From positions 124,001 to 188,000 of the forward strand of contig NZ_MCNV01000011.1 of NCBI RefSeq assembly GCF_001718195.1: a stretch of DNA of 64,000 bases, in the 5' to 3' direction. Source of the DNA: Paraburkholderia nodosa (GTDB lineage Bacteria; Pseudomonadota; Gammaproteobacteria; Burkholderiales; Burkholderiaceae). This document shows, piece after piece, positions 42,942 to 52,014 of the stretch (positions within the stretch are counted from its first letter, which is position 1; every line of letters begins with the position of its first letter). The translations under genes were made by a program, and so were the position numbers. The notes beneath the pieces are model-generated. The model worked only from the letters and a program-made list of their open reading frames with translations. It ran no database searches and had not been told where the DNA came from.

Positions 42942-43295
42942 TCAACGTGCGCTCGAGCGGGGCGCAGCCGCCGTCATGGCATTGCGGAGATGGCGCGCCC
43001 GCAGCGGCGCGCGTGCCGCGCGCTTCGAGGCGCACGCCGCGCGCGTGGCACGCCGCTTCGCCTGACTGCGGTTGCGGGACTCGGCCTCGCGCGTGGCGCG
43101 CCGCGCCTGCCTGCGCACGACGAGCAGCACGCCGCCGATTGCGGCGACCACGGCCACGCGAAACGGCGACGATTCGAAGGCGCGTTCCGGCACGTGCAGC
43201 AGAAGAATGGAAATGAACACGGCGACCTGAATGAGGATCGCCGAAAGCGAAGCGACGAACAGGTAGGCGTGCAGGCGATCGGCCGGCGGCTTCAT
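42942..43295 (-). CDS. Small two-helix membrane protein
   Basis: A 117-residue protein with two hydrophobic helices (residues about 11-34 and 45-62), then a long Arg/Ala-rich, strongly basic tail of about 55 residues. The tail would face the cytosol. No family is recognised. The basic tail comes from Arg/Ala-rich codons and is also open in other frames, so the C-terminal part is less certain than the membrane part. Confidence 0.5.
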   Translation of the reverse strand: MKPPADRLHAYLFVASLSAILIQVAVFISILLLHVPERAFESSPFRVAVVAAIGGVLLVVRRQARRATREAESRNRSQAKRRATRAACASKRAARAPLRARHLRNAMTAAAPRSSAR

Positions 43296-43648
43296 GGGGC
43301 TGCACTCCAGAAAGTTGCGCGGACAACGATATCGAGTCTGGCTGGTTATACCCTACGCCTCGCGAATGTCAGGCGCATGGCAACGCGCGAAGCTGGGCAG
43401 CATGAAGGGATCGTGCCTGCTCCAGGCTGATGAGAACCTTAAGGAGAGGCGCCTGCGATTACGCTTTTATTGTCGGACGATAATTGTTTATGCACCTTAC
43501 CGACCAACGCCTTTCAGCGCCTTTCGTCTTGCCTCGATTGATGCGCAGCGCAGAAAGGTCTCTTCCAGTTCATTCAGTGCTTACCTAAGGTTGACTTAAG
43601 CTCGCGCGCCGTACCCTTGCAGGTTGTAATCCGCACGGCAATGCAGTC
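43296..43648. other. Intergenic region without a recognised gene
   Basis: A divergent gap of 353 bp, more AT-rich than its surroundings from about 43460. It should carry promoters for both flanking small genes. A TTGACT occurs at 43591-43596, but no convincing -10 follows at normal spacing. Nothing else is supported here. Confidence 0.4.
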
Positions 43649-43918
43649 ATGAATCGCACTTATGAATATCGCGGCTACGCAATCCGCGTTGGCGTCGAAG
43701 CAAATGGCACGCTCCCGCTCGAGCGCCTGGAAATCGAACGGCCTCGCTATGCAGCGGTGGTGAGCATCGCGGCAATCGACGAGCGCGCCGTCCCCTCGCC
43801 CCTGAGAATCGACAACGCCGCCGGGCTGCCCTTCCACTCCGATATCGACGCCTTGATGGGCGGCTACAGCGCGGCCTGCCGCCTGATCGACGAACAGCTC
43901 GCCGCAACGGCGCCCTGA
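43649..43918 (+). CDS. Small conserved-looking hypothetical protein
   Basis: An 89-residue soluble protein (MNRTYEYRGYAIRVGVEANG at the start; ends in LMGGYSAACRLIDEQLAATA). The first half is strand-rich and the end forms a helix, so it is likely a compact alpha/beta fold. The opening YEYRGYxIxV recalls small Burkholderia proteins of unknown function. It ends 12 bp before a strong terminator, which supports a real transcript. Confidence 0.65.
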   Translation: MNRTYEYRGYAIRVGVEANGTLPLERLEIERPRYAAVVSIAAIDERAVPSPLRIDNAAGLPFHSDIDALMGGYSAACRLIDEQLAATAP

Positions 43919-43930
43919 CCTGCCAAAGCA

Positions 43931-43968
43931 AAAAAACGCGCGACAGCTGGAAGCCATCGCGCGTTTTT
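43931..43968. terminator. Bidirectional terminator between the small gene and maeB
   Basis: AAAAAACGCGCGA pairs with TCGCGCGTTTTT around a 13-nt loop, giving A-rich and T-rich flanks on both strands. It lies between two converging genes. Confidence 0.9.
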
Positions 43969-44003
43969 CATCGGGACGCACTGTGTGCGTCCTGTGCCTG
44001 CGT

Positions 44004-46289
44004 TTAGTCGCGGTTCGCCTGCAACACGGTCAAAGCGGCCATGTTGATGATGCGTCGCACCGTCGAGCTCGACGTCAGCACGTTCACCGGCGCATTCACG
44101 CCCAGCAGGAACGGGCCGACCGCCACGTTGCTGCCCGCACCCGTCTTGAGCAGGTTGTAGGCGATGTTGCCCGAGTCCACGTTCGGGCACACGAGCAGGT
44201 TCGCCGCGCCCTTGAGCTTCGAATGCGGCAGGATGCGCAGGCGCAGGGCTTCGTCCAGCGCGCAGTCGCCGTGCATTTCCCCGTCGATTTCCAGGTCGGG
44301 ATTTTTTTCCGTCACCAGCTTGAGCACTTCGCGCATCTTCGTGCCCGAAGCCGAGCTGCCCGAGCCGAAGTTCGAACGCGAGAGCAGCGCGACCTTCGGT
44401 TGCAGGTTCAGCCATTCCATCTGGCGTGCCGCGGCCAGCGTGAATTCGGCGATCTGCTCGGCGTTCGGGTTGTCGTTGACGTGCGTGTCGACGATCGCGA
44501 CCGTGCGCTTGTCGAGCAGCAGGATGTTCATCGCCGCGTACGTATTCGCGTTGCGCTGCTTGCCGATCACCTCGTCGACGAAGCGCAGGTGGTCGTGATA
44601 CGCGCCCACCGTGCCGCACACCATGCCGTCCGCGTCGCCCAGGCGCACCATCATCGCGCCGATCAGCGTGAGGCGGCGGCGCATTTCCACGCGCGCCATC
44701 TCCTTCGAAATGCCGTCGCGGCAACGCAGTTCCCAATAGGTCGTCCAGTACTGGTGGAAGCGCTCGTCGTACTCGGGGTTCGTGACTTCCACGTCTTCGC
44801 CGAGCTTCAGCCGCAGGCCGAACTTCTCGATGCGGGCGAGCAGCACTTCCGGACGGCCGATCAGGATCGGACGCGCAAGCTTCTCGTCGACGATCACCTG
44901 CACCGCGCGCAGCACGCGCTCCTCCTCGCCTTCGGCGAACACGATGCGCGACTTGCCGCCATCACGCACGAACTGCTTCGCGGCCGCGAAAATCGGCTTC
45001 ATGAACGCGCCCGAGTGATACACGAACTGCTGAAGCTCGTTCGTGTAGGCGGCGAAGTCGTCGATCGGACGCGTGGCCACGCCGTCTTCCATCGCCGCCT
45101 TCGCAACGGCCGGCGCGATACGCACGATCAGACGCGAGTCGAACGGCTTCGGAATCAGGTACTTCGGGCCGAAGCGCAGGTCATAGGCGCCGTATGCGGC
45201 CGCCACCGAATCGTTCAGCTCTTCTTCCGCGAGCTTGGCGATCGCGTGCACCGCCGCGATTTCCATGTTACGCGTGATGGTCGTTGCACCGACATCGAGT
45301 GCGCCGCGGAAGATGTACGGGAAGCACAGCACGTTGTTGACCTGGTTCGGGAAGTCCGAACGGCCCGTGGCGATCACCGCGTCCGGGCGCGCTTCGAGCG
45401 CGACCTCGGGGAAGATTTCCGGCGTGGGGTTGGCAAGCGCGAGAATCAGCGGCTGGTCCGCCATCTTCTTGACCATTTCGGCCTTGAGCACGCCGCCGGC
45501 CGACAGGCCGAGGAACACGTCCGCGCCTTCGATCACGTCGGACAGCGAGCGCGCCGATGTGTCCTGCGCGAAGCGTTCCTTGTCCGGGTCCATGAGCGTC
45601 GTGCGGCCCTGGTAGACCACGCCGTCGATGTCGGTCACCCAGATGTTCTTGAGCGGCAGGCCCAGATCCACCATGAGATCCAGACAGGCCAGCGCCGCCG
45701 CGCCCGCGCCCGATGTCACGACCTTGACCTTCGAAATGTCCTTGCCGATCACTTTCAGGCCGTTCATGAACGCGGCCGAAACGGTGATGGCGGTGCCGTG
45801 CTGATCGTCGTGGAAGACCGGAATCTTCATGCGCTCGCGCAGTTTGCGCTCGACCGTGAAGCAGTCGGGGGCCTTGATGTCTTCCAGATTGATGCCGCCG
45901 AAGGTGGCTTCGAGGCTCGCGATGATGTCCACGAGCTTGTCCGGATCGCTTTCGGTGATTTCGATGTCGAACACGTCGATGCCGGCGAACTTCTTGAAGA
46001 GCACCGCCTTGCCTTCCATGACCGGCTTCGAGGCCAGCGCGCCGATGTTGCCGAGGCCGAGGACGGCCGTGCCGTTCGTGATCACGCCCACCAGATTGCC
46101 GCGCGCCGTGTAGCGGAACGAGTTCTGCGGATTGTCGACGATCTCCTCGCAGGCCACGGCCACACCCGGCGTATAGGCGAGCGCGAGGTCGCGCTGGGTG
46201 ACGAGCGGCTTGCTGGCCGTCACCGAAATCTTGCCCGGGGTGGGGAATTCGTGATATTCGAGGGCGGCCTGACGATCGGTCTTGTTCAT
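44004..46289 (-). CDS. maeB: NADP-dependent malic enzyme with phosphotransacetylase-like domain
   Basis: A 761-residue protein matching MaeB in length and order. The N-terminal malic-enzyme domain has LAYTPGVAVACEEI, RGNLVGVITNGTAVLGLGNIG and VVTSGAGAAALACLDLMVDLG (NADP fold). It decarboxylates malate to pyruvate. From about residue 430 a phosphate acetyl/butyryltransferase-like domain follows (VFAEGEEERVLRAVQV, LLSRSNFGSGSS, ANLLVCPNVDSGNIAYNLLK). In MaeB that domain is regulatory, binding acetyl-CoA, and lacks transferase activity. The start MNKTDRQAAL is preferred over a longer frame. It is divergent from a LysR gene. Confidence 0.95.
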   Translation of the reverse strand: MNKTDRQAALEYHEFPTPGKISVTASKPLVTQRDLALAYTPGVAVACEEIVDNPQNSFRYTARGNLVGVITNGTAVLGLGNIGALASKPVMEGKAVLFKKFAGIDVFDIEITESDPDKLVDIIASLEATFGGINLEDIKAPDCFTVERKLRERMKIPVFHDDQHGTAITVSAAFMNGLKVIGKDISKVKVVTSGAGAAALACLDLMVDLGLPLKNIWVTDIDGVVYQGRTTLMDPDKERFAQDTSARSLSDVIEGADVFLGLSAGGVLKAEMVKKMADQPLILALANPTPEIFPEVALEARPDAVIATGRSDFPNQVNNVLCFPYIFRGALDVGATTITRNMEIAAVHAIAKLAEEELNDSVAAAYGAYDLRFGPKYLIPKPFDSRLIVRIAPAVAKAAMEDGVATRPIDDFAAYTNELQQFVYHSGAFMKPIFAAAKQFVRDGGKSRIVFAEGEEERVLRAVQVIVDEKLARPILIGRPEVLLARIEKFGLRLKLGEDVEVTNPEYDERFHQYWTTYWELRCRDGISKEMARVEMRRRLTLIGAMMVRLGDADGMVCGTVGAYHDHLRFVDEVIGKQRNANTYAAMNILLLDKRTVAIVDTHVNDNPNAEQIAEFTLAAARQMEWLNLQPKVALLSRSNFGSGSSASGTKMREVLKLVTEKNPDLEIDGEMHGDCALDEALRLRILPHSKLKGAANLLVCPNVDSGNIAYNLLKTGAGSNVAVGPFLLGVNAPVNVLTSSSTVRRIINMAALTVLQANRD

Positions 46290-46429
46290 GTTCCTCACTC
46301 TGATGGTGTGCCGCACGCACGGAAGGCGCGGCGGTCATGTTCGAATGAGGCGATTCTAGAGAGACCTCATAACCTGCTCATTTTGATTTAGTATGGGGCC
46401 ATCATTTTTTGGTAATACCCTGGGGAATC

Positions 46430-47395
46430 GTGTCTTTCAGCATTGACGACGTGACGAGGCGGTTGAATACGCGCCTGAAAATGCGCCATCTGGTCCTGCT
46501 CCTGCAGATCCGCCAGCACGGCTCGCTCACGCGCGTGGCGGAACACATGGCGACGAGCCAGCCCGCCGTCACCAACGCGCTGGCTGAAATGGAGAGCATG
46601 TTCGGCGCGCCGCTCTTCGACCGCACGCCGCGCGGCATGACGCCTACAGCGCTCGGCAATGTGGTGCTCGCACGTGCCCAGGCCATGCTGCACGACCTGG
46701 ACCACCTCGCGCGCGACATCGAAGCCGTGGTGGCCGGCCACGCCACGCGCGTGCACGTGGGCGTGATTCCGTTCATCTCGGGGCGCACGCTCGCCGCCGC
46801 CATTCGCCTCACGCAGTCGCGGCTGCCGCAACGCGTCACCATGACGATTCATGAAGGCACGAGCGACGCACTCCTGCCGCAACTGCGCGACCATACGCTC
46901 GATATCGTGATCGGGCGCGCGTCTTCGGCGGTCGACGTCTCGCAGTTGCGCTTCGAGGTGCTGCATCAGCAAAAGCCGCGGCTCATCGCCAGCCGCCGGC
47001 TCGCGGCGCGGCTCGCGCGCGGCAAGCTCGACTGGGAAAAACTTGTCGAACTGGACTGGATCCTGGGCGCGCCGCACACGCCCATCCGCGAGCAGATTTC
47101 CGACCTCTTCCTGCATGCGGGCGTGGCGCCGCCCGTGCCGATCGTGGAGAGCTACACGTCGCGGCTGATCGGCGAGATGATCAGCACGAACGAGAACGCC
47201 GTGTCGATCGTGCCCGCCGATATCGCCGAGGAACTCGTGCACTTCGCGGGCGTGGCGATCGTGCCGTACACGCTCGACTGGACGCTGCCGCCGGTTGCGA
47301 TGTTCACGCGCGCGGGCGTGCTGCGCGACGTCGACGCCACCTTCGGGCAGTCGCTGCGCGAGCTGTACCAGGAGGCCGAAAAGGCGCGGGGTTAA
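46430..47395 (+). CDS. LysR-family regulator divergent from maeB
   Basis: A protein of about 321 residues. The DNA-binding part reads MRHLVLLLQIRQHGSLTRVA, then EHMATSQPAVTNALAEMESMFG and LFDRTPRGMTPTALG. The effector domain covers the rest. The pattern resembles the same GbpR-like subgroup as the rhamnose regulator. GTG is chosen because GGGG lies 5-9 bp before it; the frame is open a little further upstream. Divergence from maeB suggests control of malic enzyme, as is common for LysR genes. Its stop overlaps that of the converging DinB gene by 2 bp. Confidence 0.83.
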   Translation: MSFSIDDVTRRLNTRLKMRHLVLLLQIRQHGSLTRVAEHMATSQPAVTNALAEMESMFGAPLFDRTPRGMTPTALGNVVLARAQAMLHDLDHLARDIEAVVAGHATRVHVGVIPFISGRTLAAAIRLTQSRLPQRVTMTIHEGTSDALLPQLRDHTLDIVIGRASSAVDVSQLRFEVLHQQKPRLIASRRLAARLARGKLDWEKLVELDWILGAPHTPIREQISDLFLHAGVAPPVPIVESYTSRLIGEMISTNENAVSIVPADIAEELVHFAGVAIVPYTLDWTLPPVAMFTRAGVLRDVDATFGQSLRELYQEAEKARG

Positions 47396-48177
47396 GCCGC
47401 TTCCTGCAGCTCGCTTTCCAGCTCTTCCAGCTCCAGCCCGTGCGTACGGTCGTGGTCGAGCAGTTCACGCACGAGTTCTTCCAACGTCATGCGCCGGACG
47501 CCGTCGCGCAGCCCGCAGCGCAAGCGCTGCTCGGGCGTGAGGCGTTTGAGCGAGGCGCAAAGACGGCGCCGCCCTTCGCTGAATTCGCCCATTGCGGCGA
47601 CGAGATCCTGCTTCAGGTATTCGCGTTCTTCCGCGAGCACCATGCCGTTCACCGATGCGATTTCCGGCAGTTGAGCCTTGCGCACGACACTGAATCGTTC
47701 GGCGAATACGGCGTCGAGATCGCGCAAATGGCACGCGTGCTCGAGCAACGAGAAGCCCGTGCCGCCTGGCCGGCGCGCCCATAGATCCATAGGCACGCGC
47801 TTGACGAGTGCCGCGAAGCGCTCCGGCATGGTTGCGAGCGCTTCGATCACCGCTTCGAACGGCAGGACCACCGGCTGCGCGCTGAACACCGCACCATAGC
47901 TGAAAAGCGCCCCGCTCACGCGGCCCCGCGCCTGAGCGACTTCGTGGCCGTGGCGGCGCATCACCTCGGCAACCAGCGCGCCGCAGTATTGGCGCGCCGT
48001 GGTGTCTTCGCCGATTTCCGGAAACTTCTGCGCGATTTCCTCGGCCACGGCGGCAATCGCCGCCACGCCGACGCGTGAGAGTACTGCGTACTCCACATAG
48101 CGCCCAGGCGCGTCGATCAAGGCTTCCAGCTGGCTGGCGAGCGGTGTCGCCTTGAAACGGTCGAAGCGTGAATGCAC
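47392..48177 (-). CDS. DinB-superfamily protein
   Basis: A 261-residue protein. The first 95 residues or so are a helical part of unknown role. From about residue 115 a DinB four-helix bundle follows, with likely metal-ligand histidines in FSLLEHACHLRDLDAVF and in LLDHDRTHGLELEEL. DinB-fold proteins include metal-dependent thiol transferases for bacillithiol, mycothiol and glutathione, and also detoxifying enzymes; the function here is unknown. The start is GTG behind AGGAGG. A perfect palindrome lies 24 bp upstream. Confidence 0.8.
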   Translation of the reverse strand: MHSRFDRFKATPLASQLEALIDAPGRYVEYAVLSRVGVAAIAAVAEEIAQKFPEIGEDTTARQYCGALVAEVMRRHGHEVAQARGRVSGALFSYGAVFSAQPVVLPFEAVIEALATMPERFAALVKRVPMDLWARRPGGTGFSLLEHACHLRDLDAVFAERFSVVRKAQLPEIASVNGMVLAEEREYLKQDLVAAMGEFSEGRRRLCASLKRLTPEQRLRCGLRDGVRRMTLEELVRELLDHDRTHGLELEELESELQEAA

Positions 48178-48200
48178 GTTGCCTCCTAATAGCTCGAATC

Positions 48201-48225
48201 GTAACGTATCAAAACGATACGTTAC
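48201..48225. promoter_or_regulatory. Perfect palindrome upstream of the DinB gene
   Basis: Arms of 10 bp (GTAACGTATC and GATACGTTAC) flank a 5-bp AAAAC spacer with no mismatch. It lies 24 bp from the DinB start, in promoter position. This is the build of a TetR- or MarR-type operator, but no gene of either type lies next to it. Confidence 0.65.
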
Positions 48226-48321
48226 AAAACGCGAAGCGGCAAGTGCTCGAACGCAAACGGGGGCGCGGACTTGATCGACGCGCCGATTTAGGTGTTTACC
48301 CGTAATCGTATTGTCAGCTGG

Positions 48322-48339
48322 TTATCGGTATGTCGATAA
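48322..48339. promoter_or_regulatory. Dyad in front of the IclR gene
   Basis: TTATCG and CGATAA stand 6 bp apart, ending 8 bp before the IclR start. IclR proteins commonly bind such sites at their own promoters. The dyad is seen; binding is inferred. Confidence 0.5.
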
Positions 48340-48346
48340 TGCTCTC

Positions 48347-49090
48347 ATGGATGTGAAAACTGCAGTGCGCGTCTTCGACGTGATCAACCTCTTTGCCGAA
48401 GTCCGGCAACCGATGATCTACAGCGAGATTGCGCGTCGAACCGAGATCCCGCTGTCGAGCTGCCACGCGCTGTTGCAGACGATGGTGGCCAAAGGCTATC
48501 TGTACGCGCCGGGCGTGAAGGCGGGCTACTACCCCACGCAGCGTCTTCTGCATGTGGCGCGCGACATCTGCAGCGAGGACCCGCTCACGCTGATGTTCCA
48601 GCCGCTGCTTTCGGCGTTGCGCGACGCAACCGGCGAAACCGCCGCGCTCGCCACGCTTGCGGGCAACCGCGTGGTCTATCTCGACGTGATGGAGTCGCGC
48701 CAGAAGATCCGCTACAGCGACGAGCCGGGCGGCTTCATGACCATTGCGAGCGCCGCGGGCAAGGCGCTGCTCGGCGCGCTCGCTCCGGCCGCGCGCCGCA
48801 AACTGCTCGACAGTTGCGAGCCGCAGCTGCACTCGGCCAACGGCGCGGTGATCGAGCGCGGCGCGTTCGAGCGCGATGTCGAGCAGGGCGTGACGGACGG
48901 CTGGCATCGCTCGACGGGCGAGAGCGTGGAGGACGTAGCCGGCCTCGCGCGCGGTTTCCTGATCCATGGCGAGGCGTTTGCGCTCGTCATCGGCGCGCCC
49001 AAGGCGCGCCTTCTCAAGAACGAGCAGAACGCCGTGAAGGCGTTGCTCGAGGTGTACGCGCAAATCCCGCCAACTCTGCTCGCAGCCTGA
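48347..49090 (+). CDS. IclR-family regulator of the cyclase operon
   Basis: A 247-residue regulator. The winged helix (residues about 1-65) includes AVRVFDVINLFAEVRQPMIY, then SEIARRTEIPLSSCHALLQTMVAKGYL. The effector domain contains LATLAGNRVVYLDVMESRQKIRYS and a late GFLIHGEAFALVIGAPKARL. IclR proteins usually control the aromatic or acid catabolic genes next to them. The next gene starts 73 bp downstream on the same strand and no terminator intervenes, so the regulator may head the operon. Confidence 0.87.
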   Translation: MDVKTAVRVFDVINLFAEVRQPMIYSEIARRTEIPLSSCHALLQTMVAKGYLYAPGVKAGYYPTQRLLHVARDICSEDPLTLMFQPLLSALRDATGETAALATLAGNRVVYLDVMESRQKIRYSDEPGGFMTIASAAGKALLGALAPAARRKLLDSCEPQLHSANGAVIERGAFERDVEQGVTDGWHRSTGESVEDVAGLARGFLIHGEAFALVIGAPKARLLKNEQNAVKALLEVYAQIPPTLLAA

Positions 49091-49163
49091 GGCACGTTAA
49101 ACGTCTCGGGCACTGACTGCAGCGATGCGCGAAGCGCGAAATTCCTGAAGTGGAGGGTCAAGC

Positions 49164-50216
49164 ATGCGTTGGAAGAACCGGCCGCAAGGCTCGAACTGGG
49201 GCGACTTCGGTCCCGACGATCAATTGGGGCGCCCCAACCTCATCGGCGCCGAGCAGGTGCTCAAGGGCGCGCAGGAAATTCGCGCGGGCCTCACGTTCAC
49301 CCTTTCACTGCCGCTCGACTTTCCCGGCGACAGCAAGCTCAACGTGCGCCGCCATCCGCCGGTGCTGCGCCCTACCTTCCGCGACGGCGTGCCCTACGTG
49401 AACTTCCCGTTCGCGCGGAACGTTGCGGGCGCGACCGACGTGGTGAGCGACGACCAGGTGCTGCTCTCGCTTCAATACTCCACGCAGTGGGATTCGCTCG
49501 CGCACGTGGGCGCACGCTTCGACGCCAACGGCGACGGCGTGGCCGAAAGCGTCTACTACAACGGCTTTCGCGCGAACGTGGACGTGGTCGGCCCGATGGA
49601 ATATCGCGCGGAAGACAACTTCGCGCCTCACGCGTGCGGGGGAGAGCATAGCCATGCCGATGTGCTCGGCATCGAGCATCTTGCCGTGAAGGGCATGCAA
49701 GGGCGCGGCGTGCTGATCGATTTCGCCGCGCATTTTGGCCGCGAGTTTCGCACCGTGGGCTACGACGACCTGATGCGCGTGATCGAGGCCGACGGCGTGG
49801 AAGTCGAGCGCGGCGACATGCTCGTGCTGCGCACCGGTTTCGCGGAGATGGTGCTCGAAATGAACCGCCAGCCCGACGAAGCCGTGTTGTCGAGCCACTG
49901 CAGCGCACTCGACGGGCGCGACGAGCGCCTGCTGCAATGGATCACCGATTCGGGCATCGCGGCGCTCGCTGCCGACAACTACGCCGTCGAACGCTACCCC
50001 GCGCGTGCGCCCGCCACACCGGGCGATCACCCGCTCATGCCGCTGCATCACCACTGTCTCTTCAAGCTCGGCCTGCCGCTGGGCGAGCTTTGGTATTTGC
50101 GCGATCTCGCCCTGTGGCTGCGCGAGCACCGGCACTCGCGCTTCATGCTCACCGCGCCGCCGCTGCGGCTGCCTGGGGCCATGGGCTCGCCCGTCACGCC
50201 GGTCGCCACGGTTTGA
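49164..50216 (+). CDS. Cyclase-family (kynurenine-formamidase-like) hydrolase
   Basis: A 350-residue protein of the large cyclase subgroup. WDSLAHVG (residues about 111-118) replaces the usual HxGTHxD metal motif of kynurenine formamidase. SHADVLGIEHLAVKGMQGRGVLIDF and LRTGF are further family blocks. Members hydrolyse amides or lactones, or are uncharacterised, and the substrate here is unknown. GGAGGG precedes the start. It is the first enzyme gene after the IclR regulator. Confidence 0.82.
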   Translation: MRWKNRPQGSNWGDFGPDDQLGRPNLIGAEQVLKGAQEIRAGLTFTLSLPLDFPGDSKLNVRRHPPVLRPTFRDGVPYVNFPFARNVAGATDVVSDDQVLLSLQYSTQWDSLAHVGARFDANGDGVAESVYYNGFRANVDVVGPMEYRAEDNFAPHACGGEHSHADVLGIEHLAVKGMQGRGVLIDFAAHFGREFRTVGYDDLMRVIEADGVEVERGDMLVLRTGFAEMVLEMNRQPDEAVLSSHCSALDGRDERLLQWITDSGIAALAADNYAVERYPARAPATPGDHPLMPLHHHCLFKLGLPLGELWYLRDLALWLREHRHSRFMLTAPPLRLPGAMGSPVTPVATV

Positions 50217-50261
50217 CGAACTGCTTCGCTATCCTCTGTTTTATCCGCATTCCCGAAAAAC

Positions 50262-50963
50262 ATGGCTAAAGAAAGAGTCCTGATTACCGGCGGCGCCGCC
50301 GGCATCGGCGCCGCGTGCGCCGCGCGCTGCGCGGCCGATGGCTACGAAGCCGTCGTGATCGACCGCGTGGGCGACGGCATCATCGCCGATCTCTCCGACA
50401 CCGAGGCAACGGCAGCCGCACTCGCCCGCGCGCTGGAAGGCGGCCCGATCACGCGCCTCATCAACAACGTGGGCGTGGTCGTGCCCAATGACGCCGAGCA
50501 CCAGTCGCTCGAAGAACTCGAACGCGCATGGGCCCTCAACGTGCGCTGCGCGCAGCAGTGCATGCAGGCGCTGTTGCCCGGCATGAAGGCGGCGCGCTTC
50601 GGGCGCATCGTCAACATGTCGTCGCGCGCCGCGCTCGGTAAAGAGCTGCGTACGGCCTATTCGGCCACCAAGGCCGCGTTGATCGGCATGACGCGCGTGT
50701 GGGCGCTCGAACTCGGCGCATTCGGCGTGACCGCGAACGCCATTGGGCCGGGCCCGATTCGCACCGAACTGTTCGACCGCGCCAACCCGCCCGGCGCGCC
50801 GCGCACCGAAGCGATCATCAACGCCGTGCCGGTCAAACGTGTAGGTACCCCCGACGATGTCGCGCATGCCGCCTCGTATCTGCTCGACGCGCGCAGCGGT
50901 TTCGTGACCGGCCAGGTGCTCTACGTGTGCGGCGGCATGACCGTTGGCGTCGCGGGAGTCTGA
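50262..50963 (+). CDS. SDR oxidoreductase in the cyclase operon
   Basis: A 233-residue short-chain dehydrogenase. ITGGAAGIGAACAARCAADG is the cofactor loop, NNVG the structural motif, and SSRAA...YSATKAALIGMTR holds the catalytic Ser, Tyr and Lys. The end VLYVCGGMTVGVAGV is usual for FabG-like SDRs. The gene ends 2 bp before the next start, so the two are tightly coupled. The substrate is unknown; a hydroxy or keto acid intermediate fits the operon. Confidence 0.85.
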   Translation: MAKERVLITGGAAGIGAACAARCAADGYEAVVIDRVGDGIIADLSDTEATAAALARALEGGPITRLINNVGVVVPNDAEHQSLEELERAWALNVRCAQQCMQALLPGMKAARFGRIVNMSSRAALGKELRTAYSATKAALIGMTRVWALELGAFGVTANAIGPGPIRTELFDRANPPGAPRTEAIINAVPVKRVGTPDDVAHAASYLLDARSGFVTGQVLYVCGGMTVGVAGV

Positions 50964-50965
50964 CG

Positions 50966-51946
50966 ATGGCGGCCCTCGAAACGCCTGCACAACCATGCGA
51001 ACCGCGCCGCGCCGGCATCGTCGGCGCGGGCAGCATCGGCGTGGCGTTCGCGATCTGCTTTGCGCGGGCCGGCTGGCGCGTGCGCCTCTACGATCCCGAC
51101 GCGGCACGCCGCGCCGCCGCGCCTGAAGAGATTGCGCTGCGCCTCGACGCTCTTACGCAACACGCGCTGCTCGACGAAAGCGCACAGCAAATCGCCACAC
51201 GCGTCGCGATCGTCGACACGCTCGAAGCCGCGGTGGCGCACGCCGATCTCGTGCAGGAATGCGCACCCGAGCGCGCCGAACTCAAGCGCGAAATCTTCGC
51301 GCAGCTCGACCGCGCCGCGCCGCCCGAAGCGATCCTCGCGAGCGCTTCGTCGTTTCTCGCGGCTTCGAAATTCGTCGACGCTACACTGCCGGGTCGCGCG
51401 CGCTGCCTCGTCGCCCATCCCGGCAACCCGCCCTACCTCGTACCCATGATCGAGGTCGTGCCCGCACCGTTCACGTCCGAAGCGGCGACCACGCGCGCGA
51501 TCGCGCTCTACGCCGAAGCGGGCATGAAGCCCGTGCGCGTGAAGCACGAAGTGGAAGGCTTCATCTTCAACCGCCTGCAAGGCGCCGTGCTGCGTGAAGC
51601 GTATTGCCTCGTGCGCGACGGCGTCGCGTCGGTGGAAGACATCGACACCGTGATGCGTGAAGGCCTCGGCCCGCGCTGGTCGGTGATCGGCCCGTTCGAG
51701 ACCGTCGATCTGAACACGCGCGGCGGCATCGCCTCGCATGCGCAGAAGATGGGTCCCTCGTACGCGCGCATGGGCGCCGAGCGCGGCCAGCACGACCCGT
51801 GGACGCCCGAACTCGTCGCCGAGGTCGAGGCGGCGAGACGCGCGGCATTGCCGCTCGATCAATGGGACGAGCGCGTGGGCTGGCGCGACCGCCAGCTCAT
51901 GCATCTCGCCCGCCATCGCAAGACCCAAAGCCACGACGACTCATAA
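50966..51946 (+). CDS. 3-hydroxyacyl-CoA dehydrogenase family protein (CRYL1-like)
   Basis: A 326-residue NAD-dependent dehydrogenase. The Rossmann motif GIVGAGSIGVAFAICFARAG lies at residues about 17-36. VQECAPERAELKREIFAQLD and LVAHPGNPPYLVPMIEVVP (catalytic His) follow, then the C-terminal helical domain with GFIFNRLQGAVLREAYCLV. The build matches lambda-crystallin/L-gulonate 3-dehydrogenase and carnitine dehydrogenase, which act on free hydroxy acids, as much as CoA-linked enzymes. It follows the SDR gene by 2 bp. Confidence 0.85.
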   Translation: MAALETPAQPCEPRRAGIVGAGSIGVAFAICFARAGWRVRLYDPDAARRAAAPEEIALRLDALTQHALLDESAQQIATRVAIVDTLEAAVAHADLVQECAPERAELKREIFAQLDRAAPPEAILASASSFLAASKFVDATLPGRARCLVAHPGNPPYLVPMIEVVPAPFTSEAATTRAIALYAEAGMKPVRVKHEVEGFIFNRLQGAVLREAYCLVRDGVASVEDIDTVMREGLGPRWSVIGPFETVDLNTRGGIASHAQKMGPSYARMGAERGQHDPWTPELVAEVEAARRAALPLDQWDERVGWRDRQLMHLARHRKTQSHDDS

Positions 51947-52014
51947 GCGCATCGAACACGCGCCGAGAGCCGAAGAGACCCGACAACTATTACATTTCAG
52001 ATAGAGACACTTCC

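Noticed and set aside
43983..46391. 802-codon plus-strand frame opposite maeB
   Set aside because: It is the antisense shadow of malic enzyme, with His/Arg-rich composition and no domain. It also starts right behind a strong terminator.
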